Shown here one piece after another: positions 1 through 7,554 of a stretch of DNA of 24,084 bases. A program made the position numbers and the translations under genes. Below the pieces are notes generated by a model that was not told the DNA's origin, did not search any database, and was given only the letters and a program-made list of their open reading frames with translations. How positions within the stretch are numbered: the stretch's first letter is position 1; each line of letters opens with the position of its first letter. This stretch comes from an uncultured Lachnospiraceae bacterium (GTDB lineage Bacteria > Bacillota > Clostridia > Lachnospirales > Lachnospiraceae), in NCBI GenBank assembly GCA_910578715.1, contig CAJTRL010000061.1, positions 1 through 24,084 of the forward strand, in the 5' to 3' direction.

Positions 1-89
1 CTGTATACGCCTTGCTCACATGCTCCATCACAATTGCCATATCATTTGTAATACTGCCTGAGCGTCTTCTTGTTGCTGTATTTTTCAAA

Positions 90-232
90 ATTTCACTTAT
101 GAATATCGACGCAAAAATCCTCAATAAAATTCTCGCTAACCAAATCCAAGAACACATTAAAGCAATCATCCATGGACTAAGGCTGATCTTCAATAACAAA
201 ATAAATAACAGAAAGCCAACATTCACATGGAA
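90..232 (+). mobile_element. LINE-1 ORF2 fragments (mouse type), rearranged; probable host contamination
   Basis: The forward frame reads SLMNIDAKILNKILANQIQ and then EHIKAIIH, followed immediately by GLRLIFNNKINNRKPTFTW. From memory, the first stretch is the start of the reverse-transcriptase domain of mammalian L1 ORF2p (mouse: ANRIQEHIKAIIH). The second is the linker after the endonuclease domain (mouse: HHGLRLIFNNNINNGKPTFTW). In native L1 the second stretch lies several hundred residues before the first, so the order here is reversed. The single R-to-Q change fits CGA-to-CAA CpG decay. Joins fall at about 169-173 (shared CCAT) and 226-232 (shared CATGGAA with the following bacterial ORF start), typical of short-overlap misassembly or chimeric library molecules. 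Bacterial group II intron reverse transcriptases do not share this wording. Bases 1-89 are not identified. Their reverse complement is an open frame (ending with MAIVMEHVSKAYT) that could be bacterial. Confidence 0.8.
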
Positions 233-448
233 CTGGTTGACATAAGAATAAAATATTTAAAAGAAGACATCGGTCGTATTACCGAAGAAGAACAAAGAAA
301 AATGGAGGAACTGCTTCCTCCATACTTTAAAAGACATCTGGGACTCGACTTCTTCCCCTTTATTGCCCAGGAAGGAGAGCGCATCATAGCCTCCGCCTTC
401 CTGTTAATTACAGAAAATTACATTTCCATGAAATATTTTCTCCGTTAA
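227..448 (+). pseudogene. GNAT acetyltransferase, N-terminal stub (truncated)
   Basis: The reading frame starts MELVDIRIKYLKEDIGRITE and continues through PPYFKRHLGLDFFPFIA to EGERIIASAFLLITE. This is the opening strand-helix-strand part of a GNAT-family N-acetyltransferase of Clostridia, where the family continues with a KPANP-type loop and the acetyl-CoA-binding R/Q-x-x-G-x-G/A motif. Here similarity stops at about base 415 and the frame ends 11 codons later without the CoA motif, so no functional enzyme can be made. The 5' end coincides with the LINE-1 join (CATGGAA) and no ribosome-binding site precedes the ATG. The 3' break coincides with the AT-rich hairpin behind the ferredoxin gene. 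It is either a genuine decayed gene or another piece of the same contig-end chimera; I favour the latter. Confidence 0.55.
413..440 (-). other. AT-rich hairpin just 3' of the ferredoxin gene
   Basis: GAAAAT (413-418) pairs with ATTTTC (435-440), and ATTTC (422-426) with GAAAT (430-434) around a 3-nt loop, with a 3-nt bulge. It begins 4 nt after the ferredoxin stop on the minus strand. No U-run follows, so it is a poor intrinsic terminator. It may be a 3'-end stability hairpin. The break in GNAT similarity lies at its edge. Confidence 0.3.
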
Positions 449-639
449 ATCACCAGCGCCTTTTTCGGGCAGACGGACGCGCATTTCCCGCATGCAATAC
501 ATTTCTCATAGTCTATCACGGGCGCTTCAAAATCCTTCTGGCTCAGCGCGCCGACCGGACAGGCCTTCACCGCAGGACATTTATGGTTCTGCGGGCAGTT
601 CTCTTTTCTGATTTCCAGTTTTCTTTCCATACCAATCAT
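445..639 (-). CDS. Small 4Fe-4S ferredoxin-like protein (64 aa)
   Basis: A short cytoplasmic iron-sulphur protein, probably an electron carrier or an accessory iron-sulphur module. The C-terminal motif CIACGKCASVCP is a canonical CxxCxxCxxxCP cluster site. The N-terminal site is atypical: CPQNHKCPAVKACP has cysteines spaced C-x5-C-x5-CP rather than CxxCxxCxxxCP. This atypical arrangement recurs in ~60-aa Firmicute proteins annotated only as 4Fe-4S binding protein. The start is chosen near AAGGAG (643-648). ATG at 639 lies only 3 nt from it and ATG at 630 (MERKLEIRKE) lies 12 nt away, so either could be used; the protein is 64 or 61 aa. The gene starts 11 bp after the epimerase stop, and its ribosome site overlaps the end of that gene, so the two are probably co-transcribed. 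The physiological partner is unknown. Confidence 0.85.
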   Translation of the reverse strand: MIGMERKLEIRKENCPQNHKCPAVKACPVGALSQKDFEAPVIDYEKCIACGKCASVCPKKALVI

Positions 640-649
640 CCACTCCTTT

Positions 650-1825
650 TTACCAACAAATTCTTTCGCTTCTCCTGATAACTTCGATGCACATTCTTCC
701 GTTATGGTAAGGGCATTTCCAGGGCTCCACAATCGGCTTGCCGCTCACGGACTTACCTTCTTTCGTCACATCCCAGAACCACTCGGAACCGGGCCTCTTA
801 TCAATGATATGCTCTTTGATAAAGTTCCATTCCGATTTCGCCGCCTCCAGGTATTCCTTTTTTTCCGGTGCCAGCTCGTAGCCATTCAAAAAACCGACAA
901 TCGTTTCCGCCTGTACCCACCAGATGCGGTTCGTATCGACAACGCCCTTTTCGCATTCATTGGCGAGGGAATGCCCGTCGAACGCCGTCCGGTAGACCTG
1001 TCCGGTCAAATCCAGAATAATCGGCAGCATTTTATCCGTATACTTCTGCTCTCCGAGAACGTCCGTTCCACGCCGGAGCAGCCAGGCTGTCTCGATATCG
1101 TGTCCATACGAATGCAAATCCAGTATGGAGCGCATCTGGCCGTCAAAAAAGACCTCCTGCCTGTGCAGCTTTGGGTTATAGACTTTCTCCGCAAAGGTAT
1201 CGAGAATCCATTCCAGTCTTTTTTTCACCGCTTCCGCATGGCTGACGCGGTACAGCTCCGTGTAAGCCTCGAATACATGCAGCAACGTATTCATCGTTTT
1301 ATCCGCAATCACACCGTTTTCGGAAAGTTTGTCGTTCTCTATCTCCACAAAATCCCTGTCGAACGCCTCTTTATAGCCGATTTCGTCCATACAGCGGTTT
1401 TCGATGATATGGAACAGGTCCATTGCCGTATTCAGCGCTTCTTCGTCGCCGGAAGCGTCATAATAAGAAGCCAGGGCGTAAATGGAAAAAGCCTGATTAT
1501 AGGTATGTTTCGTCGTATCTTCCGGCGTGCCGTCGTACTTCACCGACCAGTAAACGCCGCCCTTTTCCCTGTCCAGACAATATTTCTGCATAAACGCATA
1601 GCCATGTCTCGCCTCGTCTAACAGACTTTCGTCTTTTAACAAAAGATAGGCGTTTGCAAAAAACCATGTAATCCGGCTGTTGAGAATGCAGCCCTTCACC
1701 GCCTTTTTATCCACCTTCAAATCATAATCCATGTAACCGTAATAGCCGCCGGATTCCTCATCCCGCATTGACTTCCAGAACGGAATAATGCAGTCCGTCA
1801 GATTTTTCCTGATTTCTTCTACCAT
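650..1825 (-). CDS. Cellobiose 2-epimerase (AGE superfamily)
   Basis: Predicted to interconvert the reducing-end glucose of cellobiose and related beta-1,4 disaccharides with mannose (EC 5.1.3.11), feeding mannosylglucose metabolism in the cytoplasm. The 391-aa length and the positions of key residues match Ruminococcus albus cellobiose 2-epimerase within one residue. R51, H183, H242 in HSYGHDIETAW, the tryptophan pair W302/W303 in IWWVQAE, and H374 in WKCPYHNGRM fit the (alpha/alpha)6-barrel active site with two catalytic histidines. There is no signal peptide. ATG 1825 is preferred to an upstream ATG because GGAG lies 5 nt before it and the family starts here. A sigma-A promoter stands in front (1866-1894), so the gene need not depend on the ABC genes upstream. 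The usual partners, mannosylglucose phosphorylase and beta-mannanase, are not in the window. N-acylglucosamine 2-epimerase is the less likely alternative. Confidence 0.9.
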   Translation of the reverse strand: MVEEIRKNLTDCIIPFWKSMRDEESGGYYGYMDYDLKVDKKAVKGCILNSRITWFFANAYLLLKDESLLDEARHGYAFMQKYCLDREKGGVYWSVKYDGTPEDTTKHTYNQAFSIYALASYYDASGDEEALNTAMDLFHIIENRCMDEIGYKEAFDRDFVEIENDKLSENGVIADKTMNTLLHVFEAYTELYRVSHAEAVKKRLEWILDTFAEKVYNPKLHRQEVFFDGQMRSILDLHSYGHDIETAWLLRRGTDVLGEQKYTDKMLPIILDLTGQVYRTAFDGHSLANECEKGVVDTNRIWWVQAETIVGFLNGYELAPEKKEYLEAAKSEWNFIKEHIIDKRPGSEWFWDVTKEGKSVSGKPIVEPWKCPYHNGRMCIEVIRRSERICW

Positions 1826-1865
1826 CGAATCTCCATGTCCTTTCTTCTCCTGATAATTTATTTTC

Positions 1866-1894
1866 ATTATATCTAATAAGCCCGGACAGTGCAA
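1866..1894 (-). promoter_or_regulatory. Sigma-A promoter for the epimerase-ferredoxin genes
   Basis: On the minus strand TTGCAC (-35, 1889-1894) and TATAAT (-10, 1866-1871) are separated by 17 bp. It lies in the 74-bp gap between the third ABC gene and the epimerase start, leaving a short leader of about 33 nt. Confidence 0.7.
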
Positions 1895-1899
1895 ATCCC

Positions 1900-3792
1900 C
1901 TACATCTGCAGCTGCCGCAATTTATAAAACTCGCCCTTTTTCTCCATCAGCTCTTCATAAGTTCCGTATTCCTGTAAACCGCCCTTGCCGATGACCGCGA
2001 TATGGTCGGCGTTCTTAATCGTGGAAAGGCGGTGTGCCACGATGAGCGTCGTCCGGTCTTTGACGAGCCGCTCCGTCGCCGTCTGAATTTTTTCCTCGGA
2101 AATGCTGTCGAGCGCCGAAGTGGCTTCGTCCAGAATCAGCACTTTCGGGTCTCTGATAAAGGCGCGTGCGATGGAGACCCGCTGCCTCTGTCCGCCGGAC
2201 AGGTTGCCGCCCCGTTCCGTCACCCGCGTTTCCACGCCTTCCGGCATCTTTTCAATGACTTCTTCCAGATTTGCCGCGCGGATGATTTCCATCAGCCGTT
2301 CCTCGGAAATATCGTCTTTTCCGTATGTAATATTTTCCCGGATTGTGCCGGAAAAAAGAATCGGCGTCTGCGGCACGACCGCAATGTTTGTGCGGAAACT
2401 TTTCAGATTGATATTCTCCATGTCCTGGCCGTCAATCAGTACCCGGCCTCTGGTGGCATGCAGAAAGCCGATTAACATATTCAGAATGGTCGTTTTGCCC
2501 GCGCCGGACTCTCCGACGAACGCCACCGTCTCTCCCGCTTTGATTTTCAGGTTCAGATGCTCAAACACCGGTTTTTCCGCATTCGGATATTGGAATCCGG
2601 TATCTTCAAACGTTATCTCGCCCCGGACGGAAGGCAGTTTCTTCTTATTATGATAGTCCTCCACATCGTGGCAGAGCATCACGTCGCCGATGGAATCCAC
2701 CGATTCGAGTCCTTTGGCGATGGTCGGAAGCAGCGTAATAATGGAAGAAACCTGTGCCACGATGGATGCAAAATACGTCTGGTACATAACCACTTCTCCC
2801 ACGCTGATTTTGCCCTGGCTGGCCAGGAAACCTGTAAATCCAAGACACAATACCTGAAAAATCTGAAAAGCAGCCCAGCTGATGGACGAAAAATAGGACT
2901 GCACCATATCGAGACACAGACCGGAACTTGCCACATGATAAAGCTGATGCGCCATCTTATGGGTCTCTTTTTCCTCCAGCGCATGCGCCCTCGTAACGGG
3001 AATCATCTCTATCATTTCCATCACATGCACGGACGTCTCTTCCATATCTTTCCGAAACACCCGGTTATACCGTTTGATTCTGCCCTTAAACGCCGCCATA
3101 ATGCAGACCGCTACCGGTATGGTCGCAAGGAAAAAGAAAAACACGGTCATGCTTTTTGCCACCACGACGCCGAAAGAAACGGCGATGTTCATGATGATGC
3201 TCAACAGCGAAATAAACGTCTGCTTCGATAAGGTTTCTATCTGTTCCACGTCCCGCATGATTTTGGACTGTAATCTTCCCGACTGCATCTCGGTATGATA
3301 GCTGATGGATAACTGCTGCAGGCGCCGTACAAGGGAACAGCGCAAATCGCGCTCCACATTCCGGATGGCCCTCGCATAAAATAATGTATAAAAATAATTC
3401 GTCAGGACATTCTGCGCGATGAGCACGACCATAATGCCCACCTGAACCGCAATTTTCTGCGCCGCATCCTCTCCCCGGCCCGTCGCGATATTGACAATGT
3501 TCGCCGTCACAATCGGCAGAACCCAGGCCGGAGAATGTTTGATGGCAAAAAAGAACACCGACAGAAAAAGTTCCAGATAATGTCCTTTATAAATGCCTAT
3601 CAGCGTTCTTAAAGAATGATTTTTATTCCGTTTAAAAGTTTCCAGGAGCTTCTGCTCCGTCTCGTCCAAATCGGTGTCCGGGTGCAGACCGTACTGGGAG
3701 CCGTTTTTATCGTGCTTTTCGCTCTCCCGTCTTTTCTCTTTCTGATAAGTCCCGGAATGCTCATCTCCAGGCTGTTCTTTCGTCTTTCCCAT
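1900..3792 (-). CDS. ABC exporter, fused permease/ATPase (canonical half-transporter)
   Basis: A type IV (ABCB/MsbA-like) half-transporter of 630 aa that should act as a homodimer in the cytoplasmic membrane. Residues 1-65 are a very hydrophilic, charged N-terminal tail, longer than usual. Six membrane spans lie between about 70 and 350. The ATPase domain carries Walker A GESGAGKT (427-434), Q-loop Q475, signature LSGGQ (531-535), Walker B with catalytic glutamate (VLILDE, 551-556) and switch histidine H587, so both ATP sites of a homodimer would be competent. It is separated from the heterodimeric pair upstream by 73 bp that contain their own promoter, so it may be a distinct transporter. 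The start ATG at 3792 has AAAGG 7 nt upstream. The substrate cannot be told from sequence; multidrug, lipid or peptide export are all possible. Confidence 0.9.
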   Translation of the reverse strand: MGKTKEQPGDEHSGTYQKEKRRESEKHDKNGSQYGLHPDTDLDETEQKLLETFKRNKNHSLRTLIGIYKGHYLELFLSVFFFAIKHSPAWVLPIVTANIVNIATGRGEDAAQKIAVQVGIMVVLIAQNVLTNYFYTLFYARAIRNVERDLRCSLVRRLQQLSISYHTEMQSGRLQSKIMRDVEQIETLSKQTFISLLSIIMNIAVSFGVVVAKSMTVFFFFLATIPVAVCIMAAFKGRIKRYNRVFRKDMEETSVHVMEMIEMIPVTRAHALEEKETHKMAHQLYHVASSGLCLDMVQSYFSSISWAAFQIFQVLCLGFTGFLASQGKISVGEVVMYQTYFASIVAQVSSIITLLPTIAKGLESVDSIGDVMLCHDVEDYHNKKKLPSVRGEITFEDTGFQYPNAEKPVFEHLNLKIKAGETVAFVGESGAGKTTILNMLIGFLHATRGRVLIDGQDMENINLKSFRTNIAVVPQTPILFSGTIRENITYGKDDISEERLMEIIRAANLEEVIEKMPEGVETRVTERGGNLSGGQRQRVSIARAFIRDPKVLILDEATSALDSISEEKIQTATERLVKDRTTLIVAHRLSTIKNADHIAVIGKGGLQEYGTYEELMEKKGEFYKLRQLQM

Positions 3793-3832
3793 ATCCAGGC
3801 CTTTCCTCTCCTTTTTCCCCCGTTAAAAATAA

Positions 3833-3861
3833 AGTCTATGCCTGTAAAAAGATTCTGTCAA
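3833..3861 (-). promoter_or_regulatory. Sigma-A promoter for the third ABC gene
   Basis: Minus-strand TTGACA (3856-3861) and TAGACT (3833-3838) are separated by 17 bp, in the 73-bp gap after the second ABC gene. The -35 element lies just 5' of that gene's stop codon region in plus coordinates, so the gap is almost entirely promoter and leader. Confidence 0.65.
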
Positions 3862-3865
3862 GAGG

Positions 3866-5638
3866 CTACGCCGAAAACTGCGCCATATAAAGCTGGTAAT
3901 AAACGCCTTTTTTCGCCAGCAGTTCCTTGGCGTTTCCTTCTTCCACGATATGGCCGTCGTCTACCACGAAAATACGGTCGGCGTGCTGAATCGTGGAAAG
4001 CCTGTGGGCGATGACGAAGGAAGTCCTTCCTTTCAAAAGGTTCTCGATACCGCGCTGCACCAGGATTTCCGTTTTCGTATCAATACTGGAAGTTGCCTCG
4101 TCCAGCACGAGAATTTTCGGCATGGAAACCATCGTCCGTGCAAAGGCGAGCAGCTGCTTCTGTCCGATGGAAAGGCCGCCGCCCCGCTCCGAAAGCTCCG
4201 TATCGTACCCTTTTTCCAGCTTCATAATAAACTCATGGGCGTTGACGGCCTTCGCCGCCGCGATGATTTCTTCATCCGTCGCGTCCAGCTTTCCATAACG
4301 TATGTTATCTTTTATTGTGCCGGAAAACAGAAAATTGTCCTGGGTCATGATGCCCATCTGTCTGCGCAGACTTTCGATGGACACTTTTTTCACATCCCGC
4401 CCATCGACCAGCACTTTCCCCTCCTGAACATCGTAAAAGCGGCTGATAAGGTTGACGATTGTGGATTTCCCGGCCCCCGTGGGCCCTACCAGCGCGATAG
4501 TCTCCCCCGGCCGAATCCGAAAGCTCACGTCGTCCAGCACCTTTACCTTATCGTCATAGGAAAAACTCACATGCTCGAAGGTCACTTCCCCTGTGATTTC
4601 CGGCATTTCTTCTACGTCAGCCCCGTCCGCAATGGCCGGCGGCGTATCGAGAATCTCAAAAATCCGTTCCGCTCCGGCGATATTGGTAACGAGCTGGTTA
4701 TAAAAATTGCTGATATTCTGAATCGGATGCCAGAACATCGACAAATAGGTGCTGAATGCGATAAACGTACCGACCGATACCTCATCCACGCCCAGAATCA
4801 CGATTCCCGTAAAATACAGAAGAATACACCCAAGTCCCCAGGAAAAATCGATAACGGAGCCAAAGGCATCGCTCAGCCTGACCGCATCGATAAATGCACC
4901 TCTGTGCTCTCCAATCAGTTCGTCAAAGGTTTCTCTTGTCTCTTCCTGTGCATGAAAGCTCTGAATGACCCGGATGCCCGCCATGTCCTCGTGAATAAAA
5001 GCATTCAGGTTCGCGGACTTTTTTCGGAAAGTCTGCCAGCGCGGGTGCGCTTTTATTTCGATAAAAATCATCCCCGCCGCCATCAGGGGCAGCGAAAGCA
5101 TGGAAGCGAGCGCAAGTTTCGGATTCTTATAAATCATAATTGCCACCACCGCAACAATCGTAAAACCGTCCGGTATCAGCGTTGTGACGCAGTTGGACAA
5201 CACATTTTTCAGGGAATTGATATCCCCGATGATTCTTGACAGGATTTTTCCGGTGGGCCGGCTGTCAAAAAACTGGAAATCCAGCTTCTGAATATGCGTG
5301 TACAGCTCCTGTCGTATCGTCAGAAGAATCCGGTTGCAAACCTTCGCCATAATGTACATCCGCAGTTTGATAACCACCACAAGCAGAAGATTCAGCACGA
5401 GCGCCACAAGCAAAAGCCGGTACAGTCCATGCACATCTCCCACCGCGATGTGCTCGTCAATGGCCGCTTCCATAATCAGCGGATTTAACAGGCTGACTAC
5501 AACGCCGTAGCCCATAATCAGCAAAACACAGATAATCTGCCACCGATAAGCGAGCAGATAGGAAAAAAGCCGCTTCAATGTGCTTATTTTGCTTCGTTCC
5601 ACACTTTTTTCATCGTCTTTATAGGAATTGACCGCCAT
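3866..5638 (-). CDS. Heterodimeric ABC exporter subunit with catalytic glutamate (BmrD/TM288 type)
   Basis: A 590-aa fused permease/ATPase with six predicted spans between about 35 and 300. The nucleotide-binding domain has Walker A GPTGAGKS (385-392), Walker B ILVLDE with catalytic E514 and H545. Its signature is LSIGQ (489-493) instead of LSGGQ. This is the pattern of TM288/BmrD-type subunits (LSxGQKQL), whose altered signature completes the degenerate ATP site of the partner. The start at 5638 has AGGAGG 8 nt upstream. The stop of the partner gene is only 3 bp before it, and the ribosome site lies inside the partner's last codons, so translation is probably coupled and subunits made 1:1. 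Family members export structurally diverse drugs or peptides; the natural substrate here is unknown. Confidence 0.93.
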   Translation of the reverse strand: MAVNSYKDDEKSVERSKISTLKRLFSYLLAYRWQIICVLLIMGYGVVVSLLNPLIMEAAIDEHIAVGDVHGLYRLLLVALVLNLLLVVVIKLRMYIMAKVCNRILLTIRQELYTHIQKLDFQFFDSRPTGKILSRIIGDINSLKNVLSNCVTTLIPDGFTIVAVVAIMIYKNPKLALASMLSLPLMAAGMIFIEIKAHPRWQTFRKKSANLNAFIHEDMAGIRVIQSFHAQEETRETFDELIGEHRGAFIDAVRLSDAFGSVIDFSWGLGCILLYFTGIVILGVDEVSVGTFIAFSTYLSMFWHPIQNISNFYNQLVTNIAGAERIFEILDTPPAIADGADVEEMPEITGEVTFEHVSFSYDDKVKVLDDVSFRIRPGETIALVGPTGAGKSTIVNLISRFYDVQEGKVLVDGRDVKKVSIESLRRQMGIMTQDNFLFSGTIKDNIRYGKLDATDEEIIAAAKAVNAHEFIMKLEKGYDTELSERGGGLSIGQKQLLAFARTMVSMPKILVLDEATSSIDTKTEILVQRGIENLLKGRTSFVIAHRLSTIQHADRIFVVDDGHIVEEGNAKELLAKKGVYYQLYMAQFSA

Positions 5639-5641
5639 AGT

Positions 5642-7375
5642 CTACGCCTCCTTTCTTTCCAGAACATCCCCATACTGGGCCTGATATGTCTCATAATACA
5701 GGCCCTTCCCGGCGAGCAGGCTCTCATGCGTTCCCCGCTCCGCGATGCTGCCGTCCTGAAGTACCAGAATTTCATCCGCACTGCGCACCGCGCTGATACG
5801 GTGGGCAATGATGATTTTCGTTGTGCCCGTCAGCGTTTTCAACGTTTCCTGTATCAGATGCTCCGTTTCCATATCCAGCGCGGAAGTGGAATCGTCCAGA
5901 ATCAGAATCGGGTCTTTCTTGGCTAACGCCCGCGCAATGCTGATGCGCTGCTTCTGACCGCCGGAAAGTCCGACGCCCCGCTCCCCGATGACCGTATCGT
6001 ACTGTCCTTCCATCCGCTCGATAAAACCGCTCGCCTGGGCGTCCGTCGATGCCTTCCGCACCGCCGGATAATCCGTCGTGCTCTTTTTACCCAGCTTAAT
6101 ATTTTCGTTAATCGTATCGGAAAATAGGAATACATCCTGTGTCACGCTGCTGATATTCGTCCGCAGCTGTTCCAGTGAAAGCTGCCTGATGTCCACGCCG
6201 TCGATGGAGATTGTGCCGCCCGTCGCGTCATACATACGCTGCAAAAGCTGCACGATAGAAGTTTTGCCCGCTCCGGTCGCCCCCATGATGCCCAGCGTTT
6301 TCCCCGGCTCCAGCGTAAAGGAGATATCATGCAGAATTTCGTACATATCCGCTTTGTGAAAAGAAACCCTGTCGAAACACACCTTCCCCTGAACTTTTTC
6401 CAGAACGACCGGATTTTCGGCTTCCCGGATGCTCGGCTTTTCCTGATATATTTTTTTGATTTTCTTATTGGAAGCAACCGCCGAGGAAAAGCTGTTCGTC
6501 AGCCAGCCGAGCATTTCCATCGGCCATACGATATTGTTGGAATACTCTACAAACGCCGTCATTTCTCCCAATGACATCTCTCCCGCGATGACAAACCGAC
6601 CGCCGACCAGTATAGTCAATATCGGCAGCAGCTTTGACACGACCGAAAAATATGGGTCATATTTCACAAACAGTTTCGACTGCTTCATGTTCAAATCATA
6701 ATATCTCTGATTGTGCGAAAGAAACTTCCCGATTTCAAACTTTTCTCTCGCAAAAGCCTTGACCGTCCGCACGCCCGCCAGATTTTCTTCCGCCACCGTA
6801 TTCAGGGCCGCGTTCTCCTCGCTGATTTCCTCATAGACCGTGCCCAGCTTTTTCTCCATAATGACCGCAATCGTTCCGCAGAAAATCATTGCCGCCGTCG
6901 GTATTAATGCCAGCTTCCAGTTCAGCATATACATGCAGACGAGCACAATGCCCGTATGATAAAATACTTCAATTAACAGCATCCCCACGAATCCCAGCGC
7001 ATCCCATATGATGTCGATATCCTCTTTGACGCGGGCCATCAGTTCTCCCGTGTTGGTCCGGTCAAAAAAATCCGCGCTCAGCGACTGAATATGTATGAAC
7101 AAATCCCGGCGCATCTGGGCCGAAATTTTGGAACCCACCCGGTCAAAGGTAAATTCTTTCACATACTGGAACGTGCATCTTCCCAGACCGATGCCAAGAA
7201 ATCCGAGCAGCAGATATTTTAGTTTTCCCATATTTCCGCCAACGATAACGTCATCCACAACGGACTTCGTCAGCCGCGGCGCCATCATGTCGAGCGTTAC
7301 CGCAATCAGAAGCGAAACGACCGCCAGCAGATATGGTATTTTATTTTCCCAGATATAAGTTGATATTTTTTTCAT
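5642..7375 (-). CDS. Heterodimeric ABC exporter subunit with degenerate Walker B (BmrC/TM287 type)
   Basis: A 577-aa fused permease/ATPase. Walker A GATGAGKT (365-372), signature LSGGQ (470-474) and H525 are normal. Walker B reads LILDDSTSALD, with Asp495 in place of the catalytic glutamate. This E-to-D change is the hallmark of TM287/BmrC subunits. Paired with the next gene, it gives one consensus site (partner E514 with this LSGGQ) and one degenerate site (this D495 with the partner's LSIGQ). ATG 7375 gives the standard family N-terminus (MKKISTYIWENK). AAGGAG lies 13 nt upstream, rather far, and the frame stays open to an ATG at 7471, so a longer start is possible. Expression is probably governed by the leader at 7376-7741. 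Confidence 0.92.
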   Translation of the reverse strand: MKKISTYIWENKIPYLLAVVSLLIAVTLDMMAPRLTKSVVDDVIVGGNMGKLKYLLLGFLGIGLGRCTFQYVKEFTFDRVGSKISAQMRRDLFIHIQSLSADFFDRTNTGELMARVKEDIDIIWDALGFVGMLLIEVFYHTGIVLVCMYMLNWKLALIPTAAMIFCGTIAVIMEKKLGTVYEEISEENAALNTVAEENLAGVRTVKAFAREKFEIGKFLSHNQRYYDLNMKQSKLFVKYDPYFSVVSKLLPILTILVGGRFVIAGEMSLGEMTAFVEYSNNIVWPMEMLGWLTNSFSSAVASNKKIKKIYQEKPSIREAENPVVLEKVQGKVCFDRVSFHKADMYEILHDISFTLEPGKTLGIMGATGAGKTSIVQLLQRMYDATGGTISIDGVDIRQLSLEQLRTNISSVTQDVFLFSDTINENIKLGKKSTTDYPAVRKASTDAQASGFIERMEGQYDTVIGERGVGLSGGQKQRISIARALAKKDPILILDDSTSALDMETEHLIQETLKTLTGTTKIIIAHRISAVRSADEILVLQDGSIAERGTHESLLAGKGLYYETYQAQYGDVLERKEA

Positions 7376-7416
7376 TCCCTTATGATGTCTCCTTTTTAGT
7401 CTTTGTTCCACAACGC

Positions 7417-7449
7417 AAAAAACAGCCGCTGCTGAAATAGCCGCGACTG
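7417..7449 (-). terminator. Intrinsic terminator/attenuator in the ABC leader
   Basis: On the minus-strand RNA, CAGUCGC (7449-7443) pairs with GCGGCUG (7429-7423), including one G-U. Next to it GCU pairs with AGC around a 5-nt AUUUC loop, across a single G/A mismatch. Six U follow directly (7422-7417). It sits between the leader ORFs and the exporter start, about 40 nt before ATG 7375. No complete gene other than short leader ORFs lies upstream on the transcript, so termination here would be regulatory rather than housekeeping. Confidence 0.7.
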
Positions 7450-7470
7450 TTCGTTTCATACGCATTCTCA

Positions 7471-7548
7471 TTATCTATTATCCGGTTCCGTCCGTTCCCG
7501 CTTCCCCGGCATTTTTACCTTTCCAGACATTTTCGTCTTTTCAGGCAT
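7471..7548 (-). CDS. Second leader ORF (25 aa), possible
   Basis: Begins with ATG at 7548, 6 nt after the stop of the 44-codon leader ORF, with AAAGG overlapping that stop. It encodes MPEKTKMSGKVKMPGKRERT and five more residues, a very basic peptide. Its TAA overlaps the next ATG (TAATG at 7471), which opens the frame that runs through the terminator into the exporter gene. No homology is recognised. The chain of touching ORFs suggests translational coupling, but the ORF is short enough to be chance. Confidence 0.35.
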   Translation of the reverse strand: MPEKTKMSGKVKMPGKRERTEPDNR

Positions 7549-7554
7549 TCGCCT

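Noticed and set aside
90..232. Bacterial group II intron or retron reverse transcriptase fragment
   Set aside because: The wording matches mammalian L1 ORF2p, including an L1 linker segment that no bacterial reverse transcriptase has.
704..1621. Long plus-strand open frame (305 codons) opposite the epimerase gene
   Set aside because: Antisense shadow: the minus strand encodes a full-length family member with all catalytic residues; the plus frame has no ribosome site or domain.
3950..5239. Long plus-strand open frame (429 codons) opposite the second ABC gene
   Set aside because: Antisense shadow of a complete ABC exporter gene; the composition is implausible for a protein and there is no start signal.
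7376..7471. Using ATG 7471 as the exporter start (609 aa)
   Set aside because: It has no ribosome site, adds 32 residues that include the terminator sequence, and family members start at MKKIS; kept only as a translational-coupling possibility.
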